DNA of 64,000 bases from Aeromicrobium sp. Root236 (GTDB taxonomy: Bacteria > Actinomycetota > Actinomycetes > Propionibacteriales > Nocardioidaceae), in contig NZ_LMIS01000001.1 of the NCBI RefSeq assembly GCF_001428805.1, positions 1,972,976 to 2,036,975 of the forward strand, given 5' to 3'. Shown one piece after another: positions 19,282-28,106 of the stretch (positions are counted from its first letter, which is position 1; each line of letters begins with the position of its first letter). The notes below the pieces were generated by a model, which was given only the letters and a program-made list of their open reading frames with translations, did no database searches and was not told the DNA's origin. A program made the translations under genes and the position numbers.

Positions 19282-20145
19282 ATGATGGCTGTCATGACCG
19301 ACAGTTCCGCTCGTCGATCGGCGCTGGCCGAGTTCCTCCGGACGCGTCGCGAGCGCATCACGCCCGACGACGTGGGACTGCCGTCCGGCGGCCGCCGGCG
19401 TACACCCGGGCTCCGCCGCGAGGAGGTTGCGCAGCTCGCCGGCGTCGGCGTCACCTGGTACACGTGGCTCGAGCAGGGCCGCAAGATCAACGTCTCCGTC
19501 CAGGTGCTCGAGGCCATCGCGCGGACCCTCCGCATGGACTCGCAGGAGCGCTGGCACCTGTTCGAGCTCGCAGGCGTCGCACTGGCACCTCCGCCGATCG
19601 ACGTCTCCACGCCGCCCGAGCGGGTCACCATGGTCCTCGAGCAGCTCGACCCGTTCCCGGCGGTCGTGCTCTCGCAGCGCTTCGACATCCTGGCCTACAA
19701 CCGGGGCTACAACGCGCTGGGCGGCGGCCTCGATCGGCTCGAACCGCACGAGCGCAACATGGTTCGTCTGTTCTTCACCGACGACCACTGGCGACGGCTG
19801 TGCGTCGATCGCGAGTCGGCGGCCCACCACCTCGTCAACTCCCTGCGCGGCGCCATGACCCCGCATCTCGACGACCCGGTGTGGACCGGTTTCGTCACCG
19901 GCCTGCGCGAGGCGTCGGCCGAGTTCGACGAGCTCTGGAGCCACCACGACGTCACGGCCCAGGCGATCGCCGCCAAGGTGTTCCGCAGCGAGGCCGGGGA
20001 GCTCAACCTCGAGGCGACCCGACTGACGATCGGGCACGACGCCTTGACGCGCATGATGGTCTACTCGCCGCGCGACGAGATCACGTTGTCCCGCCTGAAC
20101 GTCCTGGTGGCCCGGCCCGCCTCGCAGCTGAGCCTGGTCGGCTGA
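19282..20145 (+). CDS. XRE-family regulator with MmyB-like ligand-binding domain
   Basis: A 287-residue regulator. The N-terminal helix-turn-helix (about residues 38-82) carries RTPGLRREEVAQLAGVGVTWYTWLEQGR, the hallmark of this actinobacterial family. The C-terminal domain with FDILAYNRGYNAL and NMVRLFF matches the MmyB-like ligand-binding domain, thought to bind fatty-acid-like ligands. Three in-frame ATGs (19282, 19285, 19294) compete and none has a convincing ribosome site. An inverted pair TGACAGC (19248-19254) and GCTGTCA (19288-19294) flanks the promoter zone and could be an operator for the divergent MFS gene. Confidence 0.85.
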   Translation: MMAVMTDSSARRSALAEFLRTRRERITPDDVGLPSGGRRRTPGLRREEVAQLAGVGVTWYTWLEQGRKINVSVQVLEAIARTLRMDSQERWHLFELAGVALAPPPIDVSTPPERVTMVLEQLDPFPAVVLSQRFDILAYNRGYNALGGGLDRLEPHERNMVRLFFTDDHWRRLCVDRESAAHHLVNSLRGAMTPHLDDPVWTGFVTGLREASAEFDELWSHHDVTAQAIAAKVFRSEAGELNLEATRLTIGHDALTRMMVYSPRDEITLSRLNVLVARPASQLSLVG

Positions 20146-20811
20146 TCAGGCGCGGCGGCCCTGCAGGTTGCACATCAGCATGTGCATCGCCTCGTCCGGC
20201 GGCGCCTCGAGCGGCAGCGGCGTCGAGTCCGGGCGTGCGCGCAGCCCGTCGAACAGCAGCGTCAGGTAGCGCCGCCAGAGCTCGGGCTGCTCGGGAGTCG
20301 ACAGCGATCCGATCAGCATGAGCTGCATGCCGAGATCCGTGACCTCCACGTCCTGTCTCAGAGCACCGTCGGCCTGCGCGCGCTCCATGAGGCTCTCGAC
20401 GATCGGCCCGATCCGCTCACGGCCCACGGTCATCTGGCCACTCTCGCTGAGGGTCTGCACCATGACCTCCTTGAGCCCCCGGTCGGCGACCTGCTTCTCG
20501 ACCGACTTCTCGAAGAACCAGGTCAGGCCCTCCCAGGCGTCGGGGATCGCCGCCGCCTGCTCACCGATCGCGACCATCTCGTCGATGCGGGTCTCGAACA
20601 GTGCCTGGACCAGCTCCGAACGCTCGGGGAACCGGCGATAGACCGTGCCGACGCCGATGCCCGCACGGCGGGCGATCTCGTCGTAACCCGCCTCCAGACC
20701 TTGCTCGGCGAAGACCTCGGCGGCGGTCTCGAGGATCAGCTCACGGTTGCGCGCAGCGTCCTTGCGCAGCGGACGTTCGGCGTCCTGCGTGGGGGTGCTG
20801 GCGATGGTCAT
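20146..20811 (-). CDS. TetR-family repressor
   Basis: A 221-residue TetR-type regulator. The N-terminal DNA-binding domain (about residues 17-65) contains ILETAAEVFAEQGLEAGYDEIARRAGIGVGTVYRRFP; the rest is a helical effector-binding domain. It is divergent from the DHA2 exporter at 20947 and very likely represses it. Two near-identical repeats between the genes are candidate operators. The gene seems leaderless. Its stop abuts the stop of the convergent XRE regulator. Confidence 0.9.
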   Translation of the reverse strand: MTIASTPTQDAERPLRKDAARNRELILETAAEVFAEQGLEAGYDEIARRAGIGVGTVYRRFPERSELVQALFETRIDEMVAIGEQAAAIPDAWEGLTWFFEKSVEKQVADRGLKEVMVQTLSESGQMTVGRERIGPIVESLMERAQADGALRQDVEVTDLGMQLMLIGSLSTPEQPELWRRYLTLLFDGLRARPDSTPLPLEAPPDEAMHMLMCNLQGRRA

Positions 20812-20817
20812 GGGGCC

Positions 20818-20823
20818 ATACTA
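20818..20823 (-). promoter_or_regulatory. -10 element TAGTAT of the TetR gene, leaderless-type
   Basis: TAGTAT on the minus strand ends 6 nt before the ATG at 20811. The first candidate operator (20831-20845) sits just upstream of it, so binding would also repress the regulator gene itself. Confidence 0.5.
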
Positions 20824-20830
20824 CCGGACC

Positions 20831-20845
20831 GGAGACAACTTTCCG
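20831..20845. promoter_or_regulatory. Candidate TetR operator, copy 1
   Basis: GGAGACAACTTTCCG, a quasi-palindrome of the form GGAGA-N3-CTTTCCG, lies next to the regulator's own -10 element. A second copy lies 43 bp downstream. Confidence 0.5.
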
Positions 20846-20873
20846 TTTCGTGCGACATGTCACACGATCAAAT

Positions 20874-20888
20874 GGAGAGTTCTTTCCG
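20874..20888. promoter_or_regulatory. Candidate TetR operator, copy 2
   Basis: GGAGAGTTCTTTCCG repeats copy 1 with changes only in the N3 centre, and lies upstream of the exporter start at 20947. The 43-bp spacing is about four helical turns, so both sites face the same side of the DNA. Confidence 0.5.
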
Positions 20889-20946
20889 GTTATGGTCTAC
20901 AGTGAAACGGAAGAGATTTTCCACTTACTGATTCCCGGAGCTTCCC

Positions 20947-22449
20947 ATGACTGACACCTTGGTCGTCGATCGACCGCGGGCCACGCCGCCCGACCACTCG
21001 GACAACCCGCACCACGCGACCCGCTGGCTGATCCTCGGCGTCATCGCCCTGGCCCAGCTCATCGTCGTCCTCGACGCGACGATCGTGAACATCGCGCTCC
21101 CGACCGCGCAGGAGTCCCTCGGCTTCTCCAACGACAACCGGCAGTGGATCGTGACCGGGTACGCCCTGGCGTTCGGCTCACTCCTGCTGCTCGGTGGCCG
21201 GCTGAGCGACCTGGTCGGCCGCAAGCCGATGTTCATCGTCGGCCTGATCGGCTTCGCCGGCGCGTCCGCGGTCGGCGGTGCCGCGCAGAACTTCGAGATG
21301 CTGGTCTCCGCCCGTGTCGCACAGGGCATCTTCGGCGCGCTGCTCGCGCCCGCGGCCCTGTCCCTGCTGACCGTCACGTTCACCGACGCCGCCGAGCGCG
21401 CCAAGGCGTTCGCGATCTTCGGTGCGATCTCCGGCGGCGGTGGCGCGATCGGCCTCATGCTCGGGGGAGCGCTCACCGAGTACCTCTCCTGGCGCTGGTG
21501 CCTCTACGTCAACGTCCCGCTCGCGGCGCTCGCCGTGATCGGTGGCGCCCTGCTGCTCAAGAAGCAGGCCCGCGAGGAGAACCCGCCCAAGCTCGACATC
21601 CCCGGCACCGCCGTCGTCGTCGCCGGACTGGTGTCCTTCGTCTACGGCCTGGCGAACGCCGAGTCCGACGGCTGGTCCAGCGCGACCACCCTGGTCTGCA
21701 TCGGTGTCGGTATCGCACTGCTCGCGCTGTTCGCCGTGATCGAGAACCGCGTGCACAACCCGCTGCTCCCGCTGCACATCGTCTGGGACCGCACCCGTGG
21801 CGGCTCGTTCCTGACCGTGGCGATCATCGGCATCGGCCTGTTCGCAGTCTTCCTGTTCCTGACCTACTACGTGTCGCTGACCCTCGGCTACTCGCCGCTC
21901 AAGACCGGCTTCGCGTTCATCCCGATGATCCTGGGCATCATGGCCACCGCGACCGGCTTCTCCGGCGTCGTCGCCCGCATCGGTCCGAAGATCCCGGTCT
22001 TCGCCGGCATGCTGCTCGCGTCCTTCGGGCTGGTGCTGTTCGCCCAGCTCGACCTCGACAGCACGTACGCCGCCAACATCCTGCCGGGCCTGATCATCAC
22101 GGGGCTGGGCGTCGGCCTGGCGATGGCGCCGGCCTTCAGCGCGGCGACCTCAGGAGTCGACGCCGAGCACGCCGGTGTCGCCTCGGCCGCCGTCAACACG
22201 TTCCAGCAGATCGGCGGATCGATCGGCACGGCCGTGCTCAGCGCGTTCGCCGCGACTGCCGCCTCGAACTACCTGGACGGCAAGGCGCCCAACCCGCACA
22301 ACCAGGCCCTCGCCGCGATGGAGAGCTACACCACGGTGTTCTGGTGGGGCGCCGGGATCTTCGCGGTCGGCGCGGTCATCTGCGGGCTCCTGCTCCGCCC
22401 CGGGCCGATCGCTCTCGATCCCGACGCGGCACCCGTCCTGGCGCACTGA
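20947..22449 (+). CDS. MFS exporter, DHA2 type, under divergent TetR
   Basis: A 500-residue, 14-helix transporter: LDATIVNIALPTAQ in helix 1 (motif D1), GGRLSDLVGRKP (motif A), and a motif-C-like GIFGALLAPAALSLLT segment. These are the normal hallmarks of EmrB/QacA drug:H+ antiporters. CGGAG precedes the ATG. The flanking TetR gene and operator repeats imply substrate-induced expression. Of the six MFS genes in the window this has the clearest regulatory context. Confidence 0.9.
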   Translation: MTDTLVVDRPRATPPDHSDNPHHATRWLILGVIALAQLIVVLDATIVNIALPTAQESLGFSNDNRQWIVTGYALAFGSLLLLGGRLSDLVGRKPMFIVGLIGFAGASAVGGAAQNFEMLVSARVAQGIFGALLAPAALSLLTVTFTDAAERAKAFAIFGAISGGGGAIGLMLGGALTEYLSWRWCLYVNVPLAALAVIGGALLLKKQAREENPPKLDIPGTAVVVAGLVSFVYGLANAESDGWSSATTLVCIGVGIALLALFAVIENRVHNPLLPLHIVWDRTRGGSFLTVAIIGIGLFAVFLFLTYYVSLTLGYSPLKTGFAFIPMILGIMATATGFSGVVARIGPKIPVFAGMLLASFGLVLFAQLDLDSTYAANILPGLIITGLGVGLAMAPAFSAATSGVDAEHAGVASAAVNTFQQIGGSIGTAVLSAFAATAASNYLDGKAPNPHNQALAAMESYTTVFWWGAGIFAVGAVICGLLLRPGPIALDPDAAPVLAH

Positions 22450-22463
22450 CCGCGCCACGCACT

Positions 22464-22504
22464 GCCCGCGACCCGTCACGGCACGAGCCGGGCGGGTCGT
22501 GGGC
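22464..22504. terminator. Hairpin between convergent genes
   Basis: A 12-bp stem with one mismatch (GCCCGCGACCCG pairing with CGGGTCGTGGGC) lies between the MFS stop and the lipoprotein stop. It probably serves both directions. Confidence 0.55.
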
Positions 22505-22518
22505 TGCGCCGACGAGGT

Positions 22519-22929
22519 TCAGCGCTGAGCCAGCACCTGGACGTGGCAGCTGCCGCCGTTGTCCGGCGCCGGCAGCTTGTCGATGACGAAGCGGGTGGAG
22601 CCACCTGCGGCGACGTTGGCCAACTGGCGGGTCTTGGCCTGCTCCGCACCGCCGGCGGCCTCGCCGACGTACACCGTGACCTGATACGTCACCTTGCTCT
22701 TGCTGTCGTTGGCGATGTATCCCGAGGAGTTCCACACGCCGTTGGGGGTCTTGGCGCAGCGGAACCTCGACAGGGCCTCGGGAGCCGGCGTCCCCTTGGG
22801 CGGCGCGACCGTCGGCGTCGTGGCGGCCTTGGTCGGCGCAGAGGTCGTGGCCTTCGCGGGCGGGGCATCGTCCGAGCCACCGCCGCAGCCCGCGAGCACC
22901 AGGAGCAGGGCCACGGCGAGCGTACGCAT
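22519..22929 (-). CDS. Small lipoprotein, unknown function
   Basis: A 136-residue protein with a very short lipoprotein signal (lipobox LAGC, Cys15), a Thr/Pro/Ala-rich linker (about 20-50) and a compact C-terminal domain with two Cys. The segment SSGYIANDSKSKVTYQVTVYVG resembles the beta-sandwich FxLYD-type domain seen in actinobacterial lipoproteins, though I cannot confirm it. Outer membrane-leaflet location is expected. The motif TGGGAT six bases before the ATG may be a weak -10. Confidence 0.75.
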   Translation of the reverse strand: MRTLAVALLLVLAGCGGGSDDAPPAKATTSAPTKAATTPTVAPPKGTPAPEALSRFRCAKTPNGVWNSSGYIANDSKSKVTYQVTVYVGEAAGGAEQAKTRQLANVAAGGSTRFVIDKLPAPDNGGSCHVQVLAQR

Positions 22930-23048
22930 GAGGTCATCCCATCACGCGCCGAGCACGCCCGGTCGGAGGCGCGCCCCCGGGACGTGGGCCGTCGCACCGC
23001 GCTGGGCCGCCGAGATACTATGACGTCCTACTAACTTGAGGGAGCACC

Positions 23049-23912
23049 ATGAGCGGGATCGAACGGGTCGGCGTCATCGGCGGAGGGCTGATGGGATCGG
23101 GCATCACCGAGGTGGCCGCACGCGCGGGCCTGGACGTCATCGTGATCGAGATCAACGCTGACGCGGTCAAGGCCGCCTCCGGACGGGTCGAGGGCTCGCT
23201 GCGACGCGCGGAGTCCCGCGGCAAGATCGACGCCGCCGAGGTCACTGCGGTGCTCGACCGGATCACGTTCACCGACGACCTCGAGCAGCTCGCCGACCGC
23301 GACCTCGTCGTCGAGGCTGCGTCCGAGGACGAGCAGACCAAGCTCGACCTGTTCCGCCGGGTCGGGCAGATCCTGGACAAGGACGACGCGATCCTGGCGT
23401 CCAACACGTCCTCGATCCCCATCGTCAAGCTCGGCGCGGTGTCTGGTCGCGCGCACCACGTCATGGGCGTGCACTTCTTCAACCCCGCACCGGTCATGCA
23501 GCTCGTCGAGCTCATCCCCTCGCTGACGACGTCCGCCGAGACGCTGGAGCGCATGCGCTCGTGGGTCACCGACACCCTGGGCAAGAAGCCGATCGACGCC
23601 ACCGACCGCGCCGGGTTCGTGGTCAACAGCCTGCTGGTGCCCTACCTGCTCTCGGCGATCCGCATGTACGAAGCCGGCTACGCGTCCGCCGAGGACATCG
23701 ACCGCGGCATGGTCCTGGGCTGCGGCCACCCGATGGGACCGCTCGCCCTGTCCGACCTCATCGGCCTCGACACCCTCAAGGCCATCGGCAAGTCGATGTA
23801 CGACGAGTTCAAGGAGCCGCTCTACTCGCCGCCCCCGCTGCTCGACCGCATGGTCGACGCCGGGCTGCTCGGCAAGAAGACCGGACAGGGGTTCTACGGC
23901 TACGACAAGTAG
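23049..23912 (+). CDS. 3-hydroxybutyryl-CoA (3-hydroxyacyl-CoA) dehydrogenase
   Basis: A 287-residue enzyme of the short 3-hydroxyacyl-CoA dehydrogenase family, oxidising (S)-3-hydroxyacyl-CoA with NAD or working in reverse with NAD(P)H. The NAD fold is VGVIGGGLMGSGITEVAA (about residues 6-23); the catalytic region has SNTSSIPI and VMGVHFFNPAPVMQLVELI, where the His and Asn are the usual active-site residues; the C-terminal dimer domain follows. A GAGGGAG ribosome site and a TACTAT -10 (23016-23021) precede it. It fits with the acyl-CoA dehydrogenases and ligase elsewhere in the window. Confidence 0.92.
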   Translation: MSGIERVGVIGGGLMGSGITEVAARAGLDVIVIEINADAVKAASGRVEGSLRRAESRGKIDAAEVTAVLDRITFTDDLEQLADRDLVVEAASEDEQTKLDLFRRVGQILDKDDAILASNTSSIPIVKLGAVSGRAHHVMGVHFFNPAPVMQLVELIPSLTTSAETLERMRSWVTDTLGKKPIDATDRAGFVVNSLLVPYLLSAIRMYEAGYASAEDIDRGMVLGCGHPMGPLALSDLIGLDTLKAIGKSMYDEFKEPLYSPPPLLDRMVDAGLLGKKTGQGFYGYDK

Positions 23913-23948
23913 TCGGCGACGAGCCGGTCGATCCGTCGGCGACGGACG

Positions 23949-24482
23949 TCAGGCCGCGGGGCCCTTGCTGCGCACGTCGGCGACCGATTGCATCGCCTCT
24001 CGAAGCTCTCCGAGCCACTCGTCCTCGTGCTGCCCGACGAGCCTCACACACCAGGCCAGGGCATCAGCGCGTGATCGTGCGACTCCGGCGTCGACCAAGG
24101 TGTCCAGGACGAGCCGCTGCGGCTGGCGCAACCGCGTCATGACCGGTGCCGCGACATGGGTCCACAGCTCCGCGTAGGAGTCGTCTCCCTCGCCGATGCT
24201 CACTCCCCAGGAGACCTTCGCCTTGTAGCGGTGCTCCGCCTCGCGCGCGATCTCGATCCGCTTGTCCCGGGTCTCCTCGCGGAAGGCTTTGGCGCGACCT
24301 GCGCGAGCCTCCTCGCGGGTCGCATCGGTCGCATCCTCACCGAGCTCGACGTCAGGCAGGCTGAGCCGAACCGTGATCTCCTCGCGATCGGTGACGACGT
24401 GCGCCGGAGCTGCCTGCCACTCCGCCGGGAGTCGACCGGCGAACCAGCCGGCCACACGTTCGCGGGTCTCATCGGTAATCAT
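23949..24482 (-). CDS. Protein with C-terminal ribbon-helix-helix-like segment
   Basis: A 177-residue protein of no recognised family. The middle is charged and helical (about residues 55-95). The C-terminal part, RLVLDTLVDAGVARSRADAL and the following helix, reads like a ribbon-helix-helix DNA-binding unit (strand, then A-G-V-x-R-S-R-A-D-A-L turn). The start codon sits inside an AT-rich palindrome (24475-24488) with a third half-site next to it, which suggests the protein represses its own gene. No toxin partner is visible on either side. Confidence 0.6.
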   Translation of the reverse strand: MITDETRERVAGWFAGRLPAEWQAAPAHVVTDREEITVRLSLPDVELGEDATDATREEARAGRAKAFREETRDKRIEIAREAEHRYKAKVSWGVSIGEGDDSYAELWTHVAAPVMTRLRQPQRLVLDTLVDAGVARSRADALAWCVRLVGQHEDEWLGELREAMQSVADVRSKGPAA

Positions 24483-24496
24483 GATTACATCATTAC
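24475..24496. promoter_or_regulatory. Palindrome plus third half-site over a start codon
   Basis: GTAATCATGATTAC is a perfect 14-bp palindrome that contains the start codon of the minus-strand gene (24482). The adjoining ATCATTAC (24489-24496) repeats its right half. The whole block is AT-rich in a roughly 70 percent GC region. Confidence 0.6.
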
Positions 24497-24520
24497 ACCG
24501 CGACCCTGAGACAAGGAGGG

Positions 24521-25117
24521 CTACGCGTCGATGACCCGGTCGTCACGGTGCGCGGCGAAGAACTCGGCCTGCTGGGCCATGATGTCCCGCATGCCCGAGC
24601 CCTTGGCCACGCCGTAGACCGTGCCGCCGAAGTCGAGCTCCCGCTGGATCGCCCAGATCTCGTCGTGCCGCTCCGGCGGGAACATCTGCGCCGGGTCACC
24701 GACCGCGACCCAGCCGATCGGCAGGGACTCCCCCGACCCGATGCGTGAGTTGACCTGCAGCACGCTGTTGATGCGCAGCTCGGAGCCGGTCCCGACCGTC
24801 GATCCGGGGAACAACGACGCGCCGGTGGCGATGAACACCTCGTCGGCGATGGTCGCCCCGTTGACGTGTGCGTGCGGCCCGATCAGGACGTCGTCACCGA
24901 TCGACACCGGATGGTCGGCCCTGCCGCGTACGAGGGCGTGCTCCATCACGACGACCCGGGCACCGATAGCGACGGTGCCGTCCTCGGCGGTCACGACCGC
25001 ACCGTGCAGGATGCGCGCGTCGGCGCCGACCGTGACTTCGCCGCTGATCACCGCCGTCGGTGCGACGTAGGCCGAAGGGTCGATGCGTGGGCTGGCGCCG
25101 CGGTGCTCGATCAACAT
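24521..25117 (-). CDS. Gamma-carbonic-anhydrase-like hexapeptide-repeat protein
   Basis: A 198-residue left-handed beta-helix protein with repeated hexapeptide turns (VGADARILHGAVV, IGARVVVMEHALVRG, IGDDVLIGPHAHVNGATIAD). The His residues in MEHALV and GPHAHV fit the zinc triad of gamma-class carbonic anhydrases, although many relatives are acyltransferases or inactive. Its ATG lies 2 bp past the stop of the upstream MFS gene, so the two are probably co-transcribed. Confidence 0.8.
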   Translation of the reverse strand: MLIEHRGASPRIDPSAYVAPTAVISGEVTVGADARILHGAVVTAEDGTVAIGARVVVMEHALVRGRADHPVSIGDDVLIGPHAHVNGATIADEVFIATGASLFPGSTVGTGSELRINSVLQVNSRIGSGESLPIGWVAVGDPAQMFPPERHDEIWAIQRELDFGGTVYGVAKGSGMRDIMAQQAEFFAAHRDDRVIDA

Positions 25118-25119
25118 GC

Positions 25120-26433
25120 TCAGACGCTATCGTCGGCATCCACGGTCTGCAGGACCCCGTTGGCAGCCGGCGGCAGCTGCGGCTCGACCCACAGCACCGA
25201 GACCGCGACGACCACGAGCAGCCCGACGAGCAGCAGACCGATCCAGACCGCGCCGAGGCCTCGACCGATCAGCAGGCCGGCGACGGGAGGCCCGGCGACG
25301 GACGCGGCCTGGAACCCGGCAGAGCTGATGGCGTTGTAGCGCCCGCGCAGGTGGTCGGGCGCGAGGTCGTTGACCATCGCCGGAACCGTCGGTTGCAGCA
25401 GCGTCTCGCCGAGCGCGAAGGCCGACGCACAGCCGGCGACCAGCAACGACGCCCTGAGCGTGCCGGGGATCCACGAGGTCGCACCGAGGAGCAGCCACGC
25501 GACGGCCCACATCAGCGCCATCGCCACGACGACTCGCGTGCGGCGGCGGCCCTCCATGTGGCGCAGCACGAGCAGCTGCAGCAGGACGATCACCAGGGTG
25601 TTGGCGGCGAATGCCCAGCCCAACGCCCGGGTGGACACCTCGCTCACGGCCCTGGCGTAGGCCGGCATGCCGGCGTTGAGCTGGGCATAGCCGACGAACG
25701 CCGAGGTGAACGACAGCAGCGTCAGGGACAGCACGGCGGGACGCCGCAACAGCGCGAGGTAGCTGATCCCGGCCGCGTCGGCGTGCTCGTGCTCCCCCGG
25801 CTCCGAGCGGTGCGGGCCGCCGGCATGGCGCAGCGGGCCGAGGAGGAGCACCACCGCGGGCAGATAGCTCACGGCCTCGGCCAGGTACATGATCTGGAAC
25901 GTCACCGGATGGGAGACGTCGGCGACGAGACCGCCGATGATGCCGCCGACACCGACGCCGAGGTTGAGCAGCGCGAAGTTCATGCCGAAGTAGCGCGGCC
26001 GGATGCGCGACGGCACGATCGAGGCGACCATCGACTGCGAGGCGGGCCAGGCGAGGCCGAACGAGGAGCCGACGAGGGCGAGCCCGACAGCGGCGACCGG
26101 GATGGTCGTCGCGAACGCCATGATCAGCTGGCCGGTGAATGCCGCAAGGAGCGACGCGATCATCGTCTTGCGGGCGCCGATGCGGTCGATCACGACCCCG
26201 CCGGGACCCAGCACCACGAAGCCAGCCAACGGCATCAGGGCCATCAGCAGGCCGACGGTGTCGAGACTGAAGTGGCGGATCTCGTGGAGGTAGACGACCC
26301 AGAACGGCAGCACGAGCCCTGTGCCGATGAACTGGAACGCGACGACGGACAGCAGCAGCCGGCCCTCACGCGGCAGGTCCTTCCAGAAGCTGCTCAGCGG
26401 TGGGCGATAGGGCTTGGCGTCGGCGGTGCTCAT
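25120..26433 (-). CDS. MFS transporter, 12-helix type
   Basis: A 437-residue transporter with about 12 membrane helices and a motif-A-like loop (GGVVIDRIGARKT). A second half follows a charged loop around residue 215 (HRSEPGEHEHAD). The topology resembles MdtH/YajR-like exporters rather than the 14-helix DHA2 group. It is followed after 2 bp by the hexapeptide-protein gene. Substrate unknown. Confidence 0.85.
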   Translation of the reverse strand: MSTADAKPYRPPLSSFWKDLPREGRLLLSVVAFQFIGTGLVLPFWVVYLHEIRHFSLDTVGLLMALMPLAGFVVLGPGGVVIDRIGARKTMIASLLAAFTGQLIMAFATTIPVAAVGLALVGSSFGLAWPASQSMVASIVPSRIRPRYFGMNFALLNLGVGVGGIIGGLVADVSHPVTFQIMYLAEAVSYLPAVVLLLGPLRHAGGPHRSEPGEHEHADAAGISYLALLRRPAVLSLTLLSFTSAFVGYAQLNAGMPAYARAVSEVSTRALGWAFAANTLVIVLLQLLVLRHMEGRRRTRVVVAMALMWAVAWLLLGATSWIPGTLRASLLVAGCASAFALGETLLQPTVPAMVNDLAPDHLRGRYNAISSAGFQAASVAGPPVAGLLIGRGLGAVWIGLLLVGLLVVVAVSVLWVEPQLPPAANGVLQTVDADDSV

Positions 26434-26566
26434 GCGTACGCGCGAGAAGGAGTCGTGGGCACTGACCTACTCTCGCCCATACGTCTGACATCTCCTTGCG
26501 GGGGTGCAACGTCCTCGCAGCGAGGTGCACGATAGACATGTCCCCACGCCACGCCAGGAGGCACTC

Positions 26567-28099
26567 GTGTTCTACCCGCTGACCGTCATGGACTTCCTCG
26601 ACCGTGCTGTCACGGTCTACCCGGACCGCATCGCCGTCATCGACGAGCCCGACCAGCCGGCTGAGTCGTGGGGCGAGATCACGTACGCCGAGCTGGGTCG
26701 GCGGGCCCGCGCCCAGGCCGCGTCGCTCGACGAGATGGGCGTCCCGGTCGGGGGCCGGGTCGCCGTGGTGTCGCAGAACTCCGCCCGGTTGCTGACGTCG
26801 TTCTTCGGCGTCTCGGGCTGGGGTCGGGTGCTGGTGCCGATCAACTTCCGGCTCGCGGTCGCCGAGATCCGCTACATCGTCGAGCACTCCGGTGCCGAGG
26901 TGCTGATGGTCGATCCTGCGTTGCGCCACCTCGTCGACGAGGTCGAGTGCAAGCGGACGTTCGTGCTCGGTGAGGACGACGACAAGATCTGGGGCTCGAA
27001 CGCGGAGCCGCAGCCGTGGGAGGGCGACGAGGGCGCGACCGCGACGATCAACTACACGTCAGGCACCACCGCGCGACCCAAGGGCGTCCAGCTCACGCAT
27101 CGCAACAACTGGCTCAACGCGACCGTCTTCGGCTGGCAGGCGTCGGTGTCGGACCGCGACGTCTACCTCCACACGCTGCCGATGTTCCACGCCAACGGGT
27201 GGGGCCACCCGTTCGCGGCGACCGGCATGGGCGCCACGCATGTCGTGCTGCGCCAGGTCGACGGCACCGAGATCCTGCGGCGCATCGAACGGCACGGCGT
27301 CACCTACCTGTGCGCCGCGCCCGCCGTCGTCGCAGCGGCGCTCGACGGTGCGAAGACGTGGGACGGCGAGATCCCCGGCCGTGACCGCGTACGCATCATC
27401 GTCGCGGGCGCCCCGCCGCCGACCCGCACGATCGAGCGCGTACGCGACGAGCTGGGCTGGGAGTTCATCCAGATCTACGGGCTCACCGAGACGTCGCCGT
27501 TGCTGACCATGTCGCGGATGCGGGCGGAGTGGGACGACCTCGACCCGCACCAGCAGGCGGTCAACCTCGGCCGCGCCGGCGCGCCCGTCATCGGCGTACG
27601 CATGAAGATCGACGACGAGGGCGAGGTGCTGGCGCAGTCCAACCACAACCTCGAGGCGTACTGGGACAACCCGGAGGCGACCGCCGAGGCGCAGGCCGGC
27701 AACTGGTTCCACACCGGCGACGGCGGCACGTTCGAGGACGGCTACATCGCGATCGCCGACCGCAAGAAGGACGTCATCATCACCGGCGGCGAGAACGTCT
27801 CGTCGATCGAGGTCGAGGACGCGCTCATGTCGCACCCCTCGGTCAAGGAGGTCGCGGTCATCGGCATCCCCGACGAGAAGTGGGGTGAGCTCGTCACCGC
27901 CCTGGTCGTGCTCGATCCCGAGGCCGATCCGGTCGATGAGGCCGGGCTCATCGCGCACTGCCGCGAGCACCTCGCGGGCTACAAGTGCCCCAAGAGGATC
28001 GAGTTCCGCGACGAGCTGGCCCGTACGGCGACGGGCAAGCTGCAGAAGTTCAAGCTCCGCCAGCCCTTCTGGGAGGGCCACGACCGCCAGGTCAACTGA
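26567..28099 (+). CDS. Fatty acyl-CoA synthetase (AMP-forming)
   Basis: A 510-residue adenylate-forming ligase that activates a carboxylic acid with ATP and CoA. The AMP-binding P-loop is INYTSGTTARPKGVQLTHRN (about residue 163). QIYGLTETSP is motif A5, DGYIAIADRKKDVIITGGEN lies near the hinge, and the C-terminal catalytic lysine is in TATGKLQKFKLR. The start is GTG 26567 with AGGAGG five bases upstream; the frame continues open upstream without a ribosome site. It is probably a medium- or long-chain FadD-type enzyme, given nearby desaturase and beta-oxidation genes. Confidence 0.9.
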   Translation: MFYPLTVMDFLDRAVTVYPDRIAVIDEPDQPAESWGEITYAELGRRARAQAASLDEMGVPVGGRVAVVSQNSARLLTSFFGVSGWGRVLVPINFRLAVAEIRYIVEHSGAEVLMVDPALRHLVDEVECKRTFVLGEDDDKIWGSNAEPQPWEGDEGATATINYTSGTTARPKGVQLTHRNNWLNATVFGWQASVSDRDVYLHTLPMFHANGWGHPFAATGMGATHVVLRQVDGTEILRRIERHGVTYLCAAPAVVAAALDGAKTWDGEIPGRDRVRIIVAGAPPPTRTIERVRDELGWEFIQIYGLTETSPLLTMSRMRAEWDDLDPHQQAVNLGRAGAPVIGVRMKIDDEGEVLAQSNHNLEAYWDNPEATAEAQAGNWFHTGDGGTFEDGYIAIADRKKDVIITGGENVSSIEVEDALMSHPSVKEVAVIGIPDEKWGELVTALVVLDPEADPVDEAGLIAHCREHLAGYKCPKRIEFRDELARTATGKLQKFKLRQPFWEGHDRQVN

Positions 28100-28106
28100 C
28101 CCAGCT

